64,000 bases of DNA from assembly GCA_937898625.1 (NCBI GenBank), contig CALEJF010000041.1, forward strand, positions 1-64,000. Reading direction: 5' to 3'. This document shows, in pieces, positions 17,808 through 27,313 of this stretch (positions are counted from its first letter, which is position 1; each line of letters begins with the position of its first letter). The translations under genes and the position numbers were made by a program. The notes beneath the pieces are model-generated. The model did not search any database and was not told the origin of the DNA. It saw only the letters and a list, made by a program, of their open reading frames with translations. This stretch comes from an uncultured Clostridia bacterium. Its GTDB lineage: Bacteria > Bacillota > Clostridia > Oscillospirales > Acutalibacteraceae.

Positions 17808-19412
17808 ATGAGTAAAAAGATTGTTGCAATAGTAGTGGCTGTGGTTTTAGCTATTTCAGTTTTTGCAGTGCCATCTCTTGCATGTTTTGATAATTCAAAA
17901 TCCGATATCAATGTGGAAAATGCTCTTTATCAGATGCTTGACGATGTAATACATAAGGCACTTAAAGTTTTTAATCTTGTATGGCCCGGATATGACAGAG
18001 ATTGGGATTCAAAGGACGAATATGTTGCATCCGATTTCTATGTGGGCGAAGAAAAATTTGACAACAATGTTGCAAACGGTGCAAAATGGTCACTTGGATT
18101 TGCAGGAGCCTCATTATTGGATGGTCTTGATATAATGAATGGAGAGTACTTCCTCGCAGGTTCATTGGAGGTTTTTGAGGGCAGAGTACCAACAACAATT
18201 TACGATGACCAAAGAGTGAGAGTGTATGCTATTTCTGACGGCGTAAGTGGAATTGTAATTCAAGCAGTTATTGATGGCTTTGGTATTTCTCGTGGTGATG
18301 TTCAGGAAATTCGCTCACGAATGAATGAATTTGCTGAAGAAAAAGGCTACAATGTTATTAGCATCAATGTGTCAGTTTTGCATCAGCATTCTTGCATTGA
18401 TACATTGGGAATGAATGTACCTCTCTTATCTGCTCTTGTTCTCAACACAACAAATGCTGCATTGGGTGGCTTGTTGGATGATTATAAGGTAACAAAAAAC
18501 CAGCAGTTTATGGAAAATCTCTTTGAAAAGACTGTGGACTGTATGGAAACAGCTGTTGAATCAATGGAAGAAGGTTCACTTTATTATGGTAACGCAGATA
18601 TTTCAGAATATATGCGTGATGCCCGCGACCCGATAGCTTTTGATTCAAATATTCACAGATTAAGATTTGTACCTGAAAACGGAAATAAAGAAACTTGGAT
18701 TTTACAAGGCTCAATGCACTGTACAGGATTTGGCGCGGGCCCTGACGAATTAACGGCTGATTTCCCATATTATATTGAAAAAGCAATCAATGAAAAAGTT
18801 GGTGCAAATGTTGTATATGTAATTGGTGCAGAGTTGGCAATAAAAATGGATTCTGATTTGACCAATAATCCTGATGCAACAGATATTAAAAACCTCGCAA
18901 ATTATGGTTATGCAATAGCAGATAAGGTAATCGCAATAAATAACGATATTATATTAAATCCAATTCTTAATGTAGCGCACAAAGAGGTGTTTATACCGGT
19001 AGATAACGGAATTTTGACTCTTGCTGCCCGTGAGGATTTATTCAATACAATCATTGTGAAAGACGGCCTTAAGTATGTTATGGTAACAGAAATCGGCTAT
19101 ATGGAGCTTGGAAACAAAGTCGGCATTTTCCTTTGCCCGGGTGAATTTGACCCGTCAATCATTTTTGGCGGACCGGAATCGGGTGACGCTGCTTGGACTG
19201 GCGAAACATGGGACTTTGCACCACTTAAAGATGTTGCAAATGTAGAAAATATAATGGTATATGGACTTTGTAATGACCAGGCAGGTTATGTGCTTCGTGA
19301 TAATGAATATCACTCACTTCTCAACGAAAATGAAGAGGTAAATATAGTTAGCAAAAAGTCGGGCTCAATATTCACAGAGGCTTATACTGAACTTATAAAT
19401 GAAGTTAAATAA
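17808..19412 (+). CDS. Secreted neutral-ceramidase-like hydrolase
   Basis: A 534-residue exported protein (signal peptide ending in VPSLAC) whose layout recalls the neutral/alkaline ceramidase N-terminal family. Family-like features: a FAGASLLDGL opening, a VRVYAISDGVSGIVIQAVID strand, VQEIRSRM helix, and the HxH zinc pair in VSVLHQHSCIDTLG (family: THTHSGPG). Further on are GSMHCTGFG and, near the end, GLCNDQAGYVLRDNEY, equivalent to G.GND..GYIL. The fold assignment is fairly strong; the true substrate (amide-linked lipid or other) is inference. GAGGTG sets the ATG at 17808. The membrane EEP enzyme two genes upstream belongs to the superfamily that includes sphingomyelinases. Confidence 0.6.
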   Translation: MSKKIVAIVVAVVLAISVFAVPSLACFDNSKSDINVENALYQMLDDVIHKALKVFNLVWPGYDRDWDSKDEYVASDFYVGEEKFDNNVANGAKWSLGFAGASLLDGLDIMNGEYFLAGSLEVFEGRVPTTIYDDQRVRVYAISDGVSGIVIQAVIDGFGISRGDVQEIRSRMNEFAEEKGYNVISINVSVLHQHSCIDTLGMNVPLLSALVLNTTNAALGGLLDDYKVTKNQQFMENLFEKTVDCMETAVESMEEGSLYYGNADISEYMRDARDPIAFDSNIHRLRFVPENGNKETWILQGSMHCTGFGAGPDELTADFPYYIEKAINEKVGANVVYVIGAELAIKMDSDLTNNPDATDIKNLANYGYAIADKVIAINNDIILNPILNVAHKEVFIPVDNGILTLAAREDLFNTIIVKDGLKYVMVTEIGYMELGNKVGIFLCPGEFDPSIIFGGPESGDAAWTGETWDFAPLKDVANVENIMVYGLCNDQAGYVLRDNEYHSLLNENEEVNIVSKKSGSIFTEAYTELINEVK

Positions 19413-19447
19413 TATTGCATAGTAATTATTAAGGGAAGGGGATTATT

Positions 19448-20410
19448 ATGGCAAAAAAAGTTTTAACACCTGAACAAGCCGAAATTAAAAAAATAAAGAA
19501 AGCAAGAAAATCATTGAATTTCTCCTCGTTTTTGGCAGTATTATTGGCAGTTGTCCTTACGGCTGGTGTGGTTGTTATTGCTGACAATACAACAAAGGAC
19601 CTTGCAAAGGTAGAAAACACTAATACAACGGAAAAGAATACAGATTTATCAACAGATACGCAAGATTCAACCGCAAATATGGATAGTGAAATGGTTATCG
19701 GGGATAATGGCACAATCACTATTATAGACGGTGATAAAGGTTCAACAGATAAGGACGAACAAACTGAAAGTAATGGAAAAAAAGAACTTTCAGCAAACCC
19801 TGCAGAGTGGTCAAAAGATGATATTGTTGCAGTTTATAAAAATTCTGCTGCAAAATCCCATAAGGTAGTTGAATCTTCACAGGTTTACGAAATGCCTAAG
19901 CTTATTGTTAACGACGGCGACGGTGCACTTGGATTTTTCCTTAAAATGATTACTCCTGTTATCGCTTCAGTATTAGAGAAAAACGCAATGTCGTATGAAG
20001 GCATTACAGGCGGATATACAAAAATGGTGCCATCCGATGTGCAGAGTGCAAAAGCATATAAGGATGGGGATTATATTGTAATTGAAATGACAATGGTTGA
20101 GCAGACTGACGGAATATACGGTGACTATCAGGGTGGCTCAGTAGGACACGCAATCAATGTTTTAGGAAATGTTGCTACTGCAGTTGAACAATTCCCTGCA
20201 TTTGACATTAAGTTTGAAGAGGCAGATATTAAGATACATTATACTAACCCAACCGTTAAAGTGAGAATTAACAAGGACGGTATAATCGAAAAAGGTACTT
20301 GGAGTTATAATGCACAGATTTACATCAGAGATTTAGCAATCGACAGCATTATGATTAACAAAGCAGATGCCGAGATTATATATACAATCACAACCGGTGG
20401 CGGGTTTTAG
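19448..20410 (+). CDS. Membrane-anchored surface protein, paralogue 1 of 3
   Basis: A 320-residue protein of unknown function. It has a short cytoplasmic N-terminus (MAKKVLTPEQAEIKKIKK), one signal-anchor helix (residues ~25-45), a Ser/Thr/Asp-rich linker to ~110, and a C-terminal domain with NPAEWSKDDIVAVYKNSAAK, SYEGITGGYTKMVPSDVQSA, VEMTMVEQTD-like and GSVGHAINVLGNV segments, ending TITTGGGF. The next two genes encode the same domain. No family is recognised. GGAAGGGG precedes the ATG. Confidence 0.8.
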   Translation: MAKKVLTPEQAEIKKIKKARKSLNFSSFLAVLLAVVLTAGVVVIADNTTKDLAKVENTNTTEKNTDLSTDTQDSTANMDSEMVIGDNGTITIIDGDKGSTDKDEQTESNGKKELSANPAEWSKDDIVAVYKNSAAKSHKVVESSQVYEMPKLIVNDGDGALGFFLKMITPVIASVLEKNAMSYEGITGGYTKMVPSDVQSAKAYKDGDYIVIEMTMVEQTDGIYGDYQGGSVGHAINVLGNVATAVEQFPAFDIKFEEADIKIHYTNPTVKVRINKDGIIEKGTWSYNAQIYIRDLAIDSIMINKADAEIIYTITTGGGF

Positions 20411-20416
20411 TTTTTT

Positions 20417-20442
20417 AGACGGGACATAAGTTCCCGTCTTTT
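20417..20442 (+). terminator. Rho-independent terminator
   Basis: AGACGGGA / TCCCGTCT perfect stem plus TTT, between the first two paralogues. Confidence 0.85.
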
Positions 20443-20448
20443 GATTGA

Positions 20449-20477
20449 TTGACAAAATGCAATTTTTGTCGTAAAAT
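20449..20477 (+). promoter_or_regulatory. Promoter of surface-protein paralogue 2
   Basis: TTGACA, 17-base spacer, TAAAAT. Confidence 0.7.
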
Positions 20478-20517
20478 ATCGTATTGTTAGTTAATATTAC
20501 TTGAAGGGGAAATGACA

Positions 20518-21462
20518 ATGGCTAAAAAAATACTGACTCCGGAACAGGCGGAGGTAAAAGCAATTAAAAAGCAAAATTCATCAATGAAATGGACAGGATT
20601 TCTTGCTTTCTTATTGGCGATTGTATTGGTGTTTGGTGTTATATTTGTCGGTAAATCAGGCTCAACACCCGGAGAATATATAACAGATAATGTTACATCA
20701 AATACTCCCGGTGGTCCTGAAACTACTCCTGGTGGACCTGCACCTATGCCGGGTGGTCCTGTTGAAGAGGAAAATGATGTTGTAACAGAAGATAACACAA
20801 GCACTGAAAATAAAGAACCATCAACTCCGCAGAGAGAACTTCCGCAAGACCCAAAAGAATGGACAAAGGAAGAAGTGGTTAAGTATTACAGAACAGCTGC
20901 ACAAAAATCAACAGGGGCTAAATCCATTCAGACTATGACAATGAATAATGGTATGAATGTTAAGTTAAACAATAATGCGTTGGAGTATCTTATTGAACTT
21001 GCTGAACCAATTATCAAACTTGCCCTTAAAAACAATTCTATTGAATTTGATGGTATTACAGGTGGATATAACAGTCTTGTACCATCGGATGTAAAAAATG
21101 CAAAGGCATATAAAGAGGGCGATTATACTGTTGTTGAAATGACAATGGTTGAACAGACAGACGATGCCTATGGTGATACTTTTAAAGGCACAGTTGGTCA
21201 CGGAATCTCTGTTGTTGGTAATATCGCAGTTGTAGCAGATAATTTCCCGAATTGGACTATAAATTTCAAGGATGCTTATGTTGCACTTAAATATGTTAAT
21301 CCTGTTATTAAGGTTAAGATTAATAAAGACGGCATAATTGAAAAAGGCACATGGAGTTATGTTGTTAATGTCCATGTGAAGAATCTTCAGATTGAAAAAG
21401 TAATAGTAGAAGAAGCAACAACAGAAATTGACTATGTTGTTACAACAGGTGGCGGCTTCTAA
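20518..21462 (+). CDS. Membrane-anchored surface protein, paralogue 2 of 3
   Basis: A 314-residue paralogue of the preceding gene (same MAKK.LTPEQAE N-terminus, same signal anchor, same GITGGY..LVPSDV and TMVEQTDDAYGD blocks, same TTGGGF end). The linker is different: three PGGP units around residues 60-85. The start is the ATG at 20518, not the in-frame ATG six bases earlier, because GAAGGGG has good spacing only to 20518 and the N-terminus then matches paralogue 1. It has its own promoter and terminator. Function unknown. Confidence 0.8.
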   Translation: MAKKILTPEQAEVKAIKKQNSSMKWTGFLAFLLAIVLVFGVIFVGKSGSTPGEYITDNVTSNTPGGPETTPGGPAPMPGGPVEEENDVVTEDNTSTENKEPSTPQRELPQDPKEWTKEEVVKYYRTAAQKSTGAKSIQTMTMNNGMNVKLNNNALEYLIELAEPIIKLALKNNSIEFDGITGGYNSLVPSDVKNAKAYKEGDYTVVEMTMVEQTDDAYGDTFKGTVGHGISVVGNIAVVADNFPNWTINFKDAYVALKYVNPVIKVKINKDGIIEKGTWSYVVNVHVKNLQIEKVIVEEATTEIDYVVTTGGGF

Positions 21463-21473
21463 GTAAAATAATT

Positions 21474-21506
21474 AAGGTGTTTATTCGTGTGAATAAGCAC
21501 CTTTTA
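21474..21506 (+). terminator. Rho-independent terminator
   Basis: AAGGTG-TTATTC / GAATAA-CACCTT hairpin with a GTGT loop followed by T4 and AT-rich sequence. Confidence 0.82.
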
Positions 21507-21563
21507 ATTATCAAAGTATAAATGTGATATCATATTTTAAGGAGAAAATACTATATACTTTCA

Positions 21564-21592
21564 TTGACAAAATATGAATTATATTGTAAAAT
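21564..21592 (+). promoter_or_regulatory. Promoter of surface-lipoprotein paralogue 3
   Basis: TTGACA, 17-base spacer, TAAAAT, with the same layout and sequence style as the promoter of paralogue 2. Confidence 0.7.
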
Positions 21593-21623
21593 TTATGTGT
21601 ATGTTTATTAGGAGGAAATCACC

Positions 21624-22508
21624 ATGAAAAAATTACTTGCAGTTTTTGTTGCAGTTTCAATGTTGGTGTGTTTAACATCATGTACAAAAATCAGTGTAAC
21701 TGTGCCAAGCAAAACAGATATAAATAATCCAGCGAACAACAATAATGACTTAACTGACAGTCAGTTACCGGGAAACATCAGCGATGATTTTAGTAATCAA
21801 GGCGGAGATGTACAAAATGTCGTTCCTGATGCCCCTTCAACAGGAGAATTAAGCGATAATCCTGCTGAATGGACAGTGGCACAGATTGTTCAGAAGTACA
21901 AGAGTGCAGCTGCTAAAACTCATAACAATGTCACATCACATCAGGATATGACATTGCGTGATAAATCTCTTAAAGCCACAGGAACAAACGGAAAACCAAT
22001 TGCTGATTCATTGTTGGGTATGACAGAGAGTGTTATGAAGACCGCTCTAAAAAATAACTCAACAGATTTTAAGGGTATCACAGGTGGTCACCAAAATCTT
22101 GTTGCTTCCGATGTTCAGTCAGCAAGGGCATATAAGAATGGTGATAATATTATTATCGATATGCAAATGAAGGAACAGGTTGACAAGGGCAACGGTAAAA
22201 TGACAAGTGGTACGGTTGGTCACGCTATTTCCGTTGTTGGTGATATTGACTCTGTTATCGGACAGTTTTCATCATTGGGTGTTGAAACAGACCTTGCAGA
22301 CGAAAATTGTACACTTCATTATAAGAAACCGGTAGTTAAGGTTGCTATTAACAGTAACGGATATATCGTAAACGGTACATGGAGCTATTATGTTGATGTT
22401 ACACTTAAAAACCTTACCATTACTGCTTTTGGTATCTCTGTGCCTGTAGCAGTTGCAACTTCAGTTATTGACTTTGTAGTTACACTTAATGGTGGTTTCA
22501 AAGGATAA
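21624..22508 (+). CDS. Surface lipoprotein, paralogue 3 of 3
   Basis: A 294-residue protein with the same C-terminal domain as its two neighbours (NPAEWTVAQIVQKYKSAAAK, FKGITGGHQNLVASDVQSA, GTVGHAISVVGDI, ending FVVTLNGGF), but with the signal anchor replaced by a lipoprotein signal (LTSC, lipidated Cys20). So one domain is displayed on the membrane in two ways, by helix and by lipid. The linker of ~60 residues is Asn/Asp-rich. AGGAGG precedes the ATG. Function unknown; a strong terminator follows. Confidence 0.8.
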   Translation: MKKLLAVFVAVSMLVCLTSCTKISVTVPSKTDINNPANNNNDLTDSQLPGNISDDFSNQGGDVQNVVPDAPSTGELSDNPAEWTVAQIVQKYKSAAAKTHNNVTSHQDMTLRDKSLKATGTNGKPIADSLLGMTESVMKTALKNNSTDFKGITGGHQNLVASDVQSARAYKNGDNIIIDMQMKEQVDKGNGKMTSGTVGHAISVVGDIDSVIGQFSSLGVETDLADENCTLHYKKPVVKVAINSNGYIVNGTWSYYVDVTLKNLTITAFGISVPVAVATSVIDFVVTLNGGFKG

Positions 22509-22529
22509 TTTTGAATTTATAACAAAAAC

Positions 22530-22566
22530 AAACTGTCTTGAGGTAAAACCTTGAGACAGTTTTTCT
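22530..22566 (+). terminator. Rho-independent terminator
   Basis: AAACTGTCTTGAGGT / ACCTTGAGACAGTTT long stem followed by T run. Confidence 0.88.
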
Positions 22567-22598
22567 TTGTATAAAAACCTGTTTTGTACTTGATTTAT

Positions 22599-22626
22599 TG
22601 ACATTAGCCAATTTGCTCTTTATAAT
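22599..22626 (+). promoter_or_regulatory. Promoter of the MFS gene
   Basis: TTGACA, 16-base spacer, TATAAT. Confidence 0.65.
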
Positions 22627-22652
22627 TTAGATATGGAAGAAAGGTGAATAAA

Positions 22653-24047
22653 ATGAAAACAGCAGAAAGAATTATGAAAAAAGAACAAGGTGAAATTAAT
22701 CGCCTTAAAAAAATGCAGGGAAGAAGTAGTGGCAATAAATATTTTCTTGTTTTGCTTATACTTATTGCAATTGTCAACATTCTTGACGAGGTTACAAGCA
22801 ACTTAACTGTAACTGTGCAGTCCTCCTTTGTTACAGAGTTTTTTGTTAATAATCCATTTATGGGTAAATATTACACATTCCAGGAGGGGTTAGCTCTGCA
22901 CTCAACAATAGGTGTTTTCACCTATGTTTTAGGCATTATAACTCCATTCTATAAGGCACTTGCAGATAAATGGGGCAGAAAACCACTTTTTGCCATTTCT
23001 ACCTTAGGTATGGCAATAGGACTGTTGGTAATAAACTTATCCACAAGCTACATAATGTTTTTAGTAGGCTTTGCCATTATCAGTTTCTTCATGGGACACG
23101 ATATTCAGATTATTTATATTCTTGAAGAAGCACCCGATAAGCACCGTGCAAAAATTTATAGTTTTCTTAAAAGCTTTGGCATTTTAGGTGTAATACTTAT
23201 TCCTACACTTCGCGATATACTTATGGGCGACGACTCTACAAGATGGCGTGATATTTTCCTTGTACCATCTATTATAGGCTTTATTGCAGTACTTTTAGTT
23301 ATTCTTTTTGCGAAGGATACAAAAGTGTTTATTAACGAAAAGATTGCCTATCTTTCAAGACCATATGAAGAGAGAGAAGCAGAAAAGGCACTTAAAAAGC
23401 AACAAAAGGAAGCACAGAGAAATCAGTCAGGTGTATTTAATGGAGTTAAATATATCTTTGCAAACCCGGATACTAAAAATCTAATAATTTCCCATATTAT
23501 TTTTGACTCTGCAATGCCTGCAATAGCACTTTATTTTGAGTCCTCAATGCACAAGGTGGGTATGAGTACAAGTGATATTACAAAAGCATTATTTATGGTG
23601 CCTGTGGTGTATGCCACAATAACTTTCCTTTCAGGCTTTATTGCAGATAAACTTGGAAGAAAAGTTACAGTAACAGGCTTCTCAATTACTTGCATAATTG
23701 GTTATTCACTTTTCGTTGCAGGCATTCTCTGTGGTTGGAATCCGTATCTCATTGGATTTTTCGCAGGACTTTACCAAGGTTCATATTGGATTGGCAGAGA
23801 TTATATGAATGTTATGATGACGGAAAAAGTGCCTACGGACATTCGTGCATCAGTGGTTGGTGCAGAGGGTCTTCTTGTTATCATTGGCTTGGCAGTTGGT
23901 TATCTTCTTGCCATTGTTGGTATGATTAAATTCCCAATCTGGTGGGTATGTCTTGCAATATCAGTTGTTGCAGTAGGTGTTGCAGCAATAATGTTCACGC
24001 TAAAGGTAAAAGAAACCAAAGGTGCAAATCTTGATGAAATAGAATAG
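22653..24047 (+). CDS. MFS transporter
   Basis: A 464-residue major facilitator with about 12 helices and a cytoplasmic N-terminus rich in Lys. The A-like motif DKWGRKPLF lies in the first intracellular loop and is repeated as DKLGRKVTV in the second half, marking the two six-helix bundles. A charged loop of ~40 residues (REAEKALKKQQKEAQRN) joins them. The substrate is unknown. The start is ATG 22653, 8 bases after GAAAGG; a GTG at 22644 lies inside the ribosome site. Confidence 0.9.
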   Translation: MKTAERIMKKEQGEINRLKKMQGRSSGNKYFLVLLILIAIVNILDEVTSNLTVTVQSSFVTEFFVNNPFMGKYYTFQEGLALHSTIGVFTYVLGIITPFYKALADKWGRKPLFAISTLGMAIGLLVINLSTSYIMFLVGFAIISFFMGHDIQIIYILEEAPDKHRAKIYSFLKSFGILGVILIPTLRDILMGDDSTRWRDIFLVPSIIGFIAVLLVILFAKDTKVFINEKIAYLSRPYEEREAEKALKKQQKEAQRNQSGVFNGVKYIFANPDTKNLIISHIIFDSAMPAIALYFESSMHKVGMSTSDITKALFMVPVVYATITFLSGFIADKLGRKVTVTGFSITCIIGYSLFVAGILCGWNPYLIGFFAGLYQGSYWIGRDYMNVMMTEKVPTDIRASVVGAEGLLVIIGLAVGYLLAIVGMIKFPIWWVCLAISVVAVGVAAIMFTLKVKETKGANLDEIE

Positions 24048-24071
24048 TTTAAAAACCGAATAGGCAAAAAT

Positions 24072-24098
24072 AAACGGAGAGTGATTCACTCTCCGTTT
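24072..24098. terminator. Bidirectional terminator
   Basis: AAACGGAGAGTGA / TCACTCTCCGTTT perfect palindrome between convergent genes, with A run on one side and T run on the other. Confidence 0.88.
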
Positions 24099-24111
24099 TG
24101 TTGTAGGTTGT

Positions 24112-25401
24112 TTAATTAAATTCTTCATTCAACTGTTGCATCGTAACTGCTTCTTTTTCAGGATTTACATATTTATCCTGATAGTAGTTTTCAGGGTAAC
24201 AATCAAATGTGCCGTCAGGTTTAACTGTGATTACTGTACAACCGCGTTGTGTACCTTTTGTATCAATTTTGCCGTAAGCAACATAGTCAATGCTCATACC
24301 GTATGTAAGGCGTATTCCCTTATAATCCAATGAGAAAATGTTGATGTGGTCGTGACCTACAAACATACCCTGTGTACTACCTAATTCAAGAGCAGTTTCA
24401 AAGAAGTTGTCGTCTGTTTTGGGGTGGCAAACATTTTCACCCAATGTACCATAATAGTATTTAACATTTTCCGTATCCTTATATCCGTTCGCTTTGAATT
24501 CATCCCAGGCTTGTTGGTATTCAACGGGAGGGATGTGCATAAATACAAGGGATTTTACAAGACCATATTTCTCAAGTAACTGTGTCTGCTTATCACCCTC
24601 AAATGTCTTTTCAATAAATGCTTTATTTTCCGCATTAAGGTTCTCGCAGGAGTTTTTATACCAATCAATCTGATTTTCGTGAATGTTATCATAGTTACCT
24701 GTGAATCCGGCCACGAGACCTGTCAACTTGTTGTCTTTTGGATAATCATTTGAATCCATCGTGATGAGTGCCTGAGTAATAACACCATCGCTGTTTTTTA
24801 CCTTGATTACGCTATTGCCAACTCCGTCAACGCTTTCGTCATCCATAAGGTAAAGACAGTTTTTCCATTCGTCGCTACTGTAAAATTTACCCATTTTTTC
24901 TCTGTTGTATGTTGAATAAATTTCAGAATCGTGATTACCAAAGGTAACTGTCCAATGCACGCCAAGAGTTTCCATAACCATTGCAAAAATACGAGCAGAA
25001 TATTGGTTGTTAAAAGTCCCTGCCGTAAACGGTATGGGATAACTTATGTCGCCCGTTGCAATAACAATATCAGGCTTTTCTTCAGTAATCATAGTTGCAA
25101 TAGTATCAATGACCTTGTAATCATCCTTTTTAGCCATCCAGCCACCACCGAGATGAATGTCGGTAAGCTGGACAATTTTAACATCGCGGTCAGAAATAAT
25201 TGTGTAAAAGCCATCTGAATCTTTTTCAACAGGTAATCTGTCTTCTAAAACAATAGGCTCAAGTTTTTTGATATACTCAATGGTGTTCTTAATATACACT
25301 TTGTTTGCAATTGTTCCAGCAATTCCAATGACAACAAAAATTAATAAAAATATACCAAGAACTTTCATAACTTTTTTGCCACTACCTTTTTTCTTTTTCA
25401 T
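24112..25401 (-). CDS. Membrane-anchored metallophosphoesterase
   Basis: A 429-residue calcineurin-like phosphoesterase with one N-terminal helix (residues ~11-32) and an extracytoplasmic catalytic domain. Metal-binding motifs in order: QLTDIHLGGG (DxH), ATGDIS (GD), TFGNHDSE (GNHD), FMHIPP (H) and VGHDHIN (GHDH). The substrate is unknown; the position directly downstream of an LTA-synthase-like gene (13-base gap, same strand) suggests envelope phosphate or phosphodiester turnover (inference). Confidence 0.92.
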   Translation of the reverse strand: MKKKKGSGKKVMKVLGIFLLIFVVIGIAGTIANKVYIKNTIEYIKKLEPIVLEDRLPVEKDSDGFYTIISDRDVKIVQLTDIHLGGGWMAKKDDYKVIDTIATMITEEKPDIVIATGDISYPIPFTAGTFNNQYSARIFAMVMETLGVHWTVTFGNHDSEIYSTYNREKMGKFYSSDEWKNCLYLMDDESVDGVGNSVIKVKNSDGVITQALITMDSNDYPKDNKLTGLVAGFTGNYDNIHENQIDWYKNSCENLNAENKAFIEKTFEGDKQTQLLEKYGLVKSLVFMHIPPVEYQQAWDEFKANGYKDTENVKYYYGTLGENVCHPKTDDNFFETALELGSTQGMFVGHDHINIFSLDYKGIRLTYGMSIDYVAYGKIDTKGTQRGCTVITVKPDGTFDCYPENYYQDKYVNPEKEAVTMQQLNEEFN

Positions 25402-25414
25402 TCTTGTACTCCTT

Positions 25415-27244
25415 TTAGTCAGCTTTTCTCTTTACGAGGATATTGTTATTGTAAAACTGGCTTCGTTCTGAAAGTTCAGAGTTAACAACTCCAATGCCAT
25501 CTCTTTCGATAATTGTTTTTTCGCCGGAGAACATATTTGTACCAATTCCAAGGCGATTACCTTCAATCTCTACTCCAAGACTTGCAACTATTGATGGGAA
25601 CATATCAAAAGGACCCCAATCTCTGTTTATAGTGTAGCTTTCCGGTATATCAGAAACAGTCTTTGCAGGATTAAGGAAAAGGTTATACATAGTGCGTTTG
25701 TATCCCGTAACATTTTCAAAGAATGAGTTTGCCATACTCAGGTGGTCGCCGATAATAACAATGGTTGTATTTTCGTAGAAAGGCTGTTGTTGAATCCAAC
25801 GAACAAATTTAACAGCCTCTTTCTGACTATAATGAATAGCATTTGCATATTGTGTGTCAAATTTCTTTTCTGCATTTGCACTGAGATAGCCTTCAGGAGC
25901 ATGGGTGTCAGCAGTTTCCATAACAAAGTGGAAAGGTTTGCCCGTATCTGCAAGTCTTGTCAATTCAGTTTTTGCAAATTCATAAAGTTTGTCGTCTTCA
26001 TATCCCCACCAAACATTGTAGTGTTCAGGGAGCCAACCTTTTTCAATAACACCCTTGTGGTCAAGAATCTGAAAATCGCCGTGGGACTCAAAGAAGAAAT
26101 TAAGTCCGCCAAAAGCAGCGTCAGCACCAAACATCAATGACTGTTCATAACCTTGTTCTGCAAGAATGTCACCAAGGGCAGTAGCACCGGGCAGGAAATT
26201 GCCGGGTTGTCCGTATGAGTTACCGTCAACAGGCACTTTCATAGGAAGACCTGTGCTCATATTAACCATAGCAGCAACTGACCAGCCTGAACCTGATGTT
26301 GGAACAGGACCACCAAAGCCTGTGTCTGTGTGTGAAAAACTAATACCTTCTTTTGTGAGTTCTGCAAGTTCAGGCATAAGATTTTCGTCAAAGTACCCAC
26401 CGAATTCCTTTGAGAAGAATGTGTTTTCCATCGACTCAAGGTAGATATGAATAAGATTTCTCTTTTTCTCAGGGAAAGTAAGCTTTGTTTTAGTAGGGTC
26501 TGCATAATTATCTTCAATATATGATGAATCAGTTAAGTACGCATCATAAAGAGTCATAAGTTGGAATCTGTTGATACCAAAAGCACATCCGCCAATAAGC
26601 ATTACCAATGCAAGGATAACAGCGATTATTCTTACTGCGATTGAAGGAAGAAAAGTAACATATTTTTCATTCTTTTCATATGTGAACTTGTAGTTAGGAA
26701 AAACAACAATACAGAATAAAACAGTAAACAATAAAGTTGTGAGTACAGGACCTTCAAAAAGTGAGATGTAAACACCCATGTCCGTACCCTCAGTAGGGGA
26801 GTTAAGGTTAATAAGAATCTGGTCAGCGGCAAGGTCACCAAAAGCCTCTTTACCCCAGATTGTGCCCGTATATGCAGCAAGTCCGAGTGCAAAGAAAATA
26901 GTAGAAACAATTTTAACAGCAAGAGCGCCTTTATTGTTTTTAGGTGCACTGTATTCAATTTTTAAAACCCTCTTTGTGAAACCGATAATACACCAAAAAA
27001 CAACGCCAACAGCCAAAGCCAAACCTGCATATTTCCATACAAAAGATGGTCTGTGAGATTCAGGCATAAAAATATTGCTTACATTCAAAAAGTTTTTCAT
27101 TAAGAAAAAAGATGTTAAATTAATTGTAAGCACATCTCGTAATACTATGCGGATGCAAGTGCCTGTTCGTTTGTTATCTGCAAACAGAAAGATATCTGCA
27201 AAGCTGATTAACAATCCAATAGCAATAGCTAAAAACCAATACAT
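25415..27244 (-). CDS. LTA synthase / phosphoglycerol transferase family protein
   Basis: A 609-residue enzyme with four to five N-terminal helices and an extracellular alkaline-phosphatase/sulfatase-type domain, as in LtaS and MdoB. Motifs: IHIYLESMENTF (metal Glu), GPVPTSGSGWS (Thr/Ser nucleophile region), TADTHAPEGY and VIIGDHLSMAN (metal Asp/His). Likely function: transfer of glycerol-phosphate to a glycolipid or polymer on the outer face. The start is ATG 27244 (MYWFLAIAIG), 8 bases after AAAGGGG; earlier in-frame ATGs are too close to or upstream of that site. Confidence 0.88.
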   Translation of the reverse strand: MYWFLAIAIGLLISFADIFLFADNKRTGTCIRIVLRDVLTINLTSFFLMKNFLNVSNIFMPESHRPSFVWKYAGLALAVGVVFWCIIGFTKRVLKIEYSAPKNNKGALAVKIVSTIFFALGLAAYTGTIWGKEAFGDLAADQILINLNSPTEGTDMGVYISLFEGPVLTTLLFTVLFCIVVFPNYKFTYEKNEKYVTFLPSIAVRIIAVILALVMLIGGCAFGINRFQLMTLYDAYLTDSSYIEDNYADPTKTKLTFPEKKRNLIHIYLESMENTFFSKEFGGYFDENLMPELAELTKEGISFSHTDTGFGGPVPTSGSGWSVAAMVNMSTGLPMKVPVDGNSYGQPGNFLPGATALGDILAEQGYEQSLMFGADAAFGGLNFFFESHGDFQILDHKGVIEKGWLPEHYNVWWGYEDDKLYEFAKTELTRLADTGKPFHFVMETADTHAPEGYLSANAEKKFDTQYANAIHYSQKEAVKFVRWIQQQPFYENTTIVIIGDHLSMANSFFENVTGYKRTMYNLFLNPAKTVSDIPESYTINRDWGPFDMFPSIVASLGVEIEGNRLGIGTNMFSGEKTIIERDGIGVVNSELSERSQFYNNNILVKRKAD

Positions 27245-27313
27245 TTCCATATCCCCTTTATAATTGATATATTTAAATTTTATCACACTAAATGTGTTTT
27301 TTCAACAAAGTGT

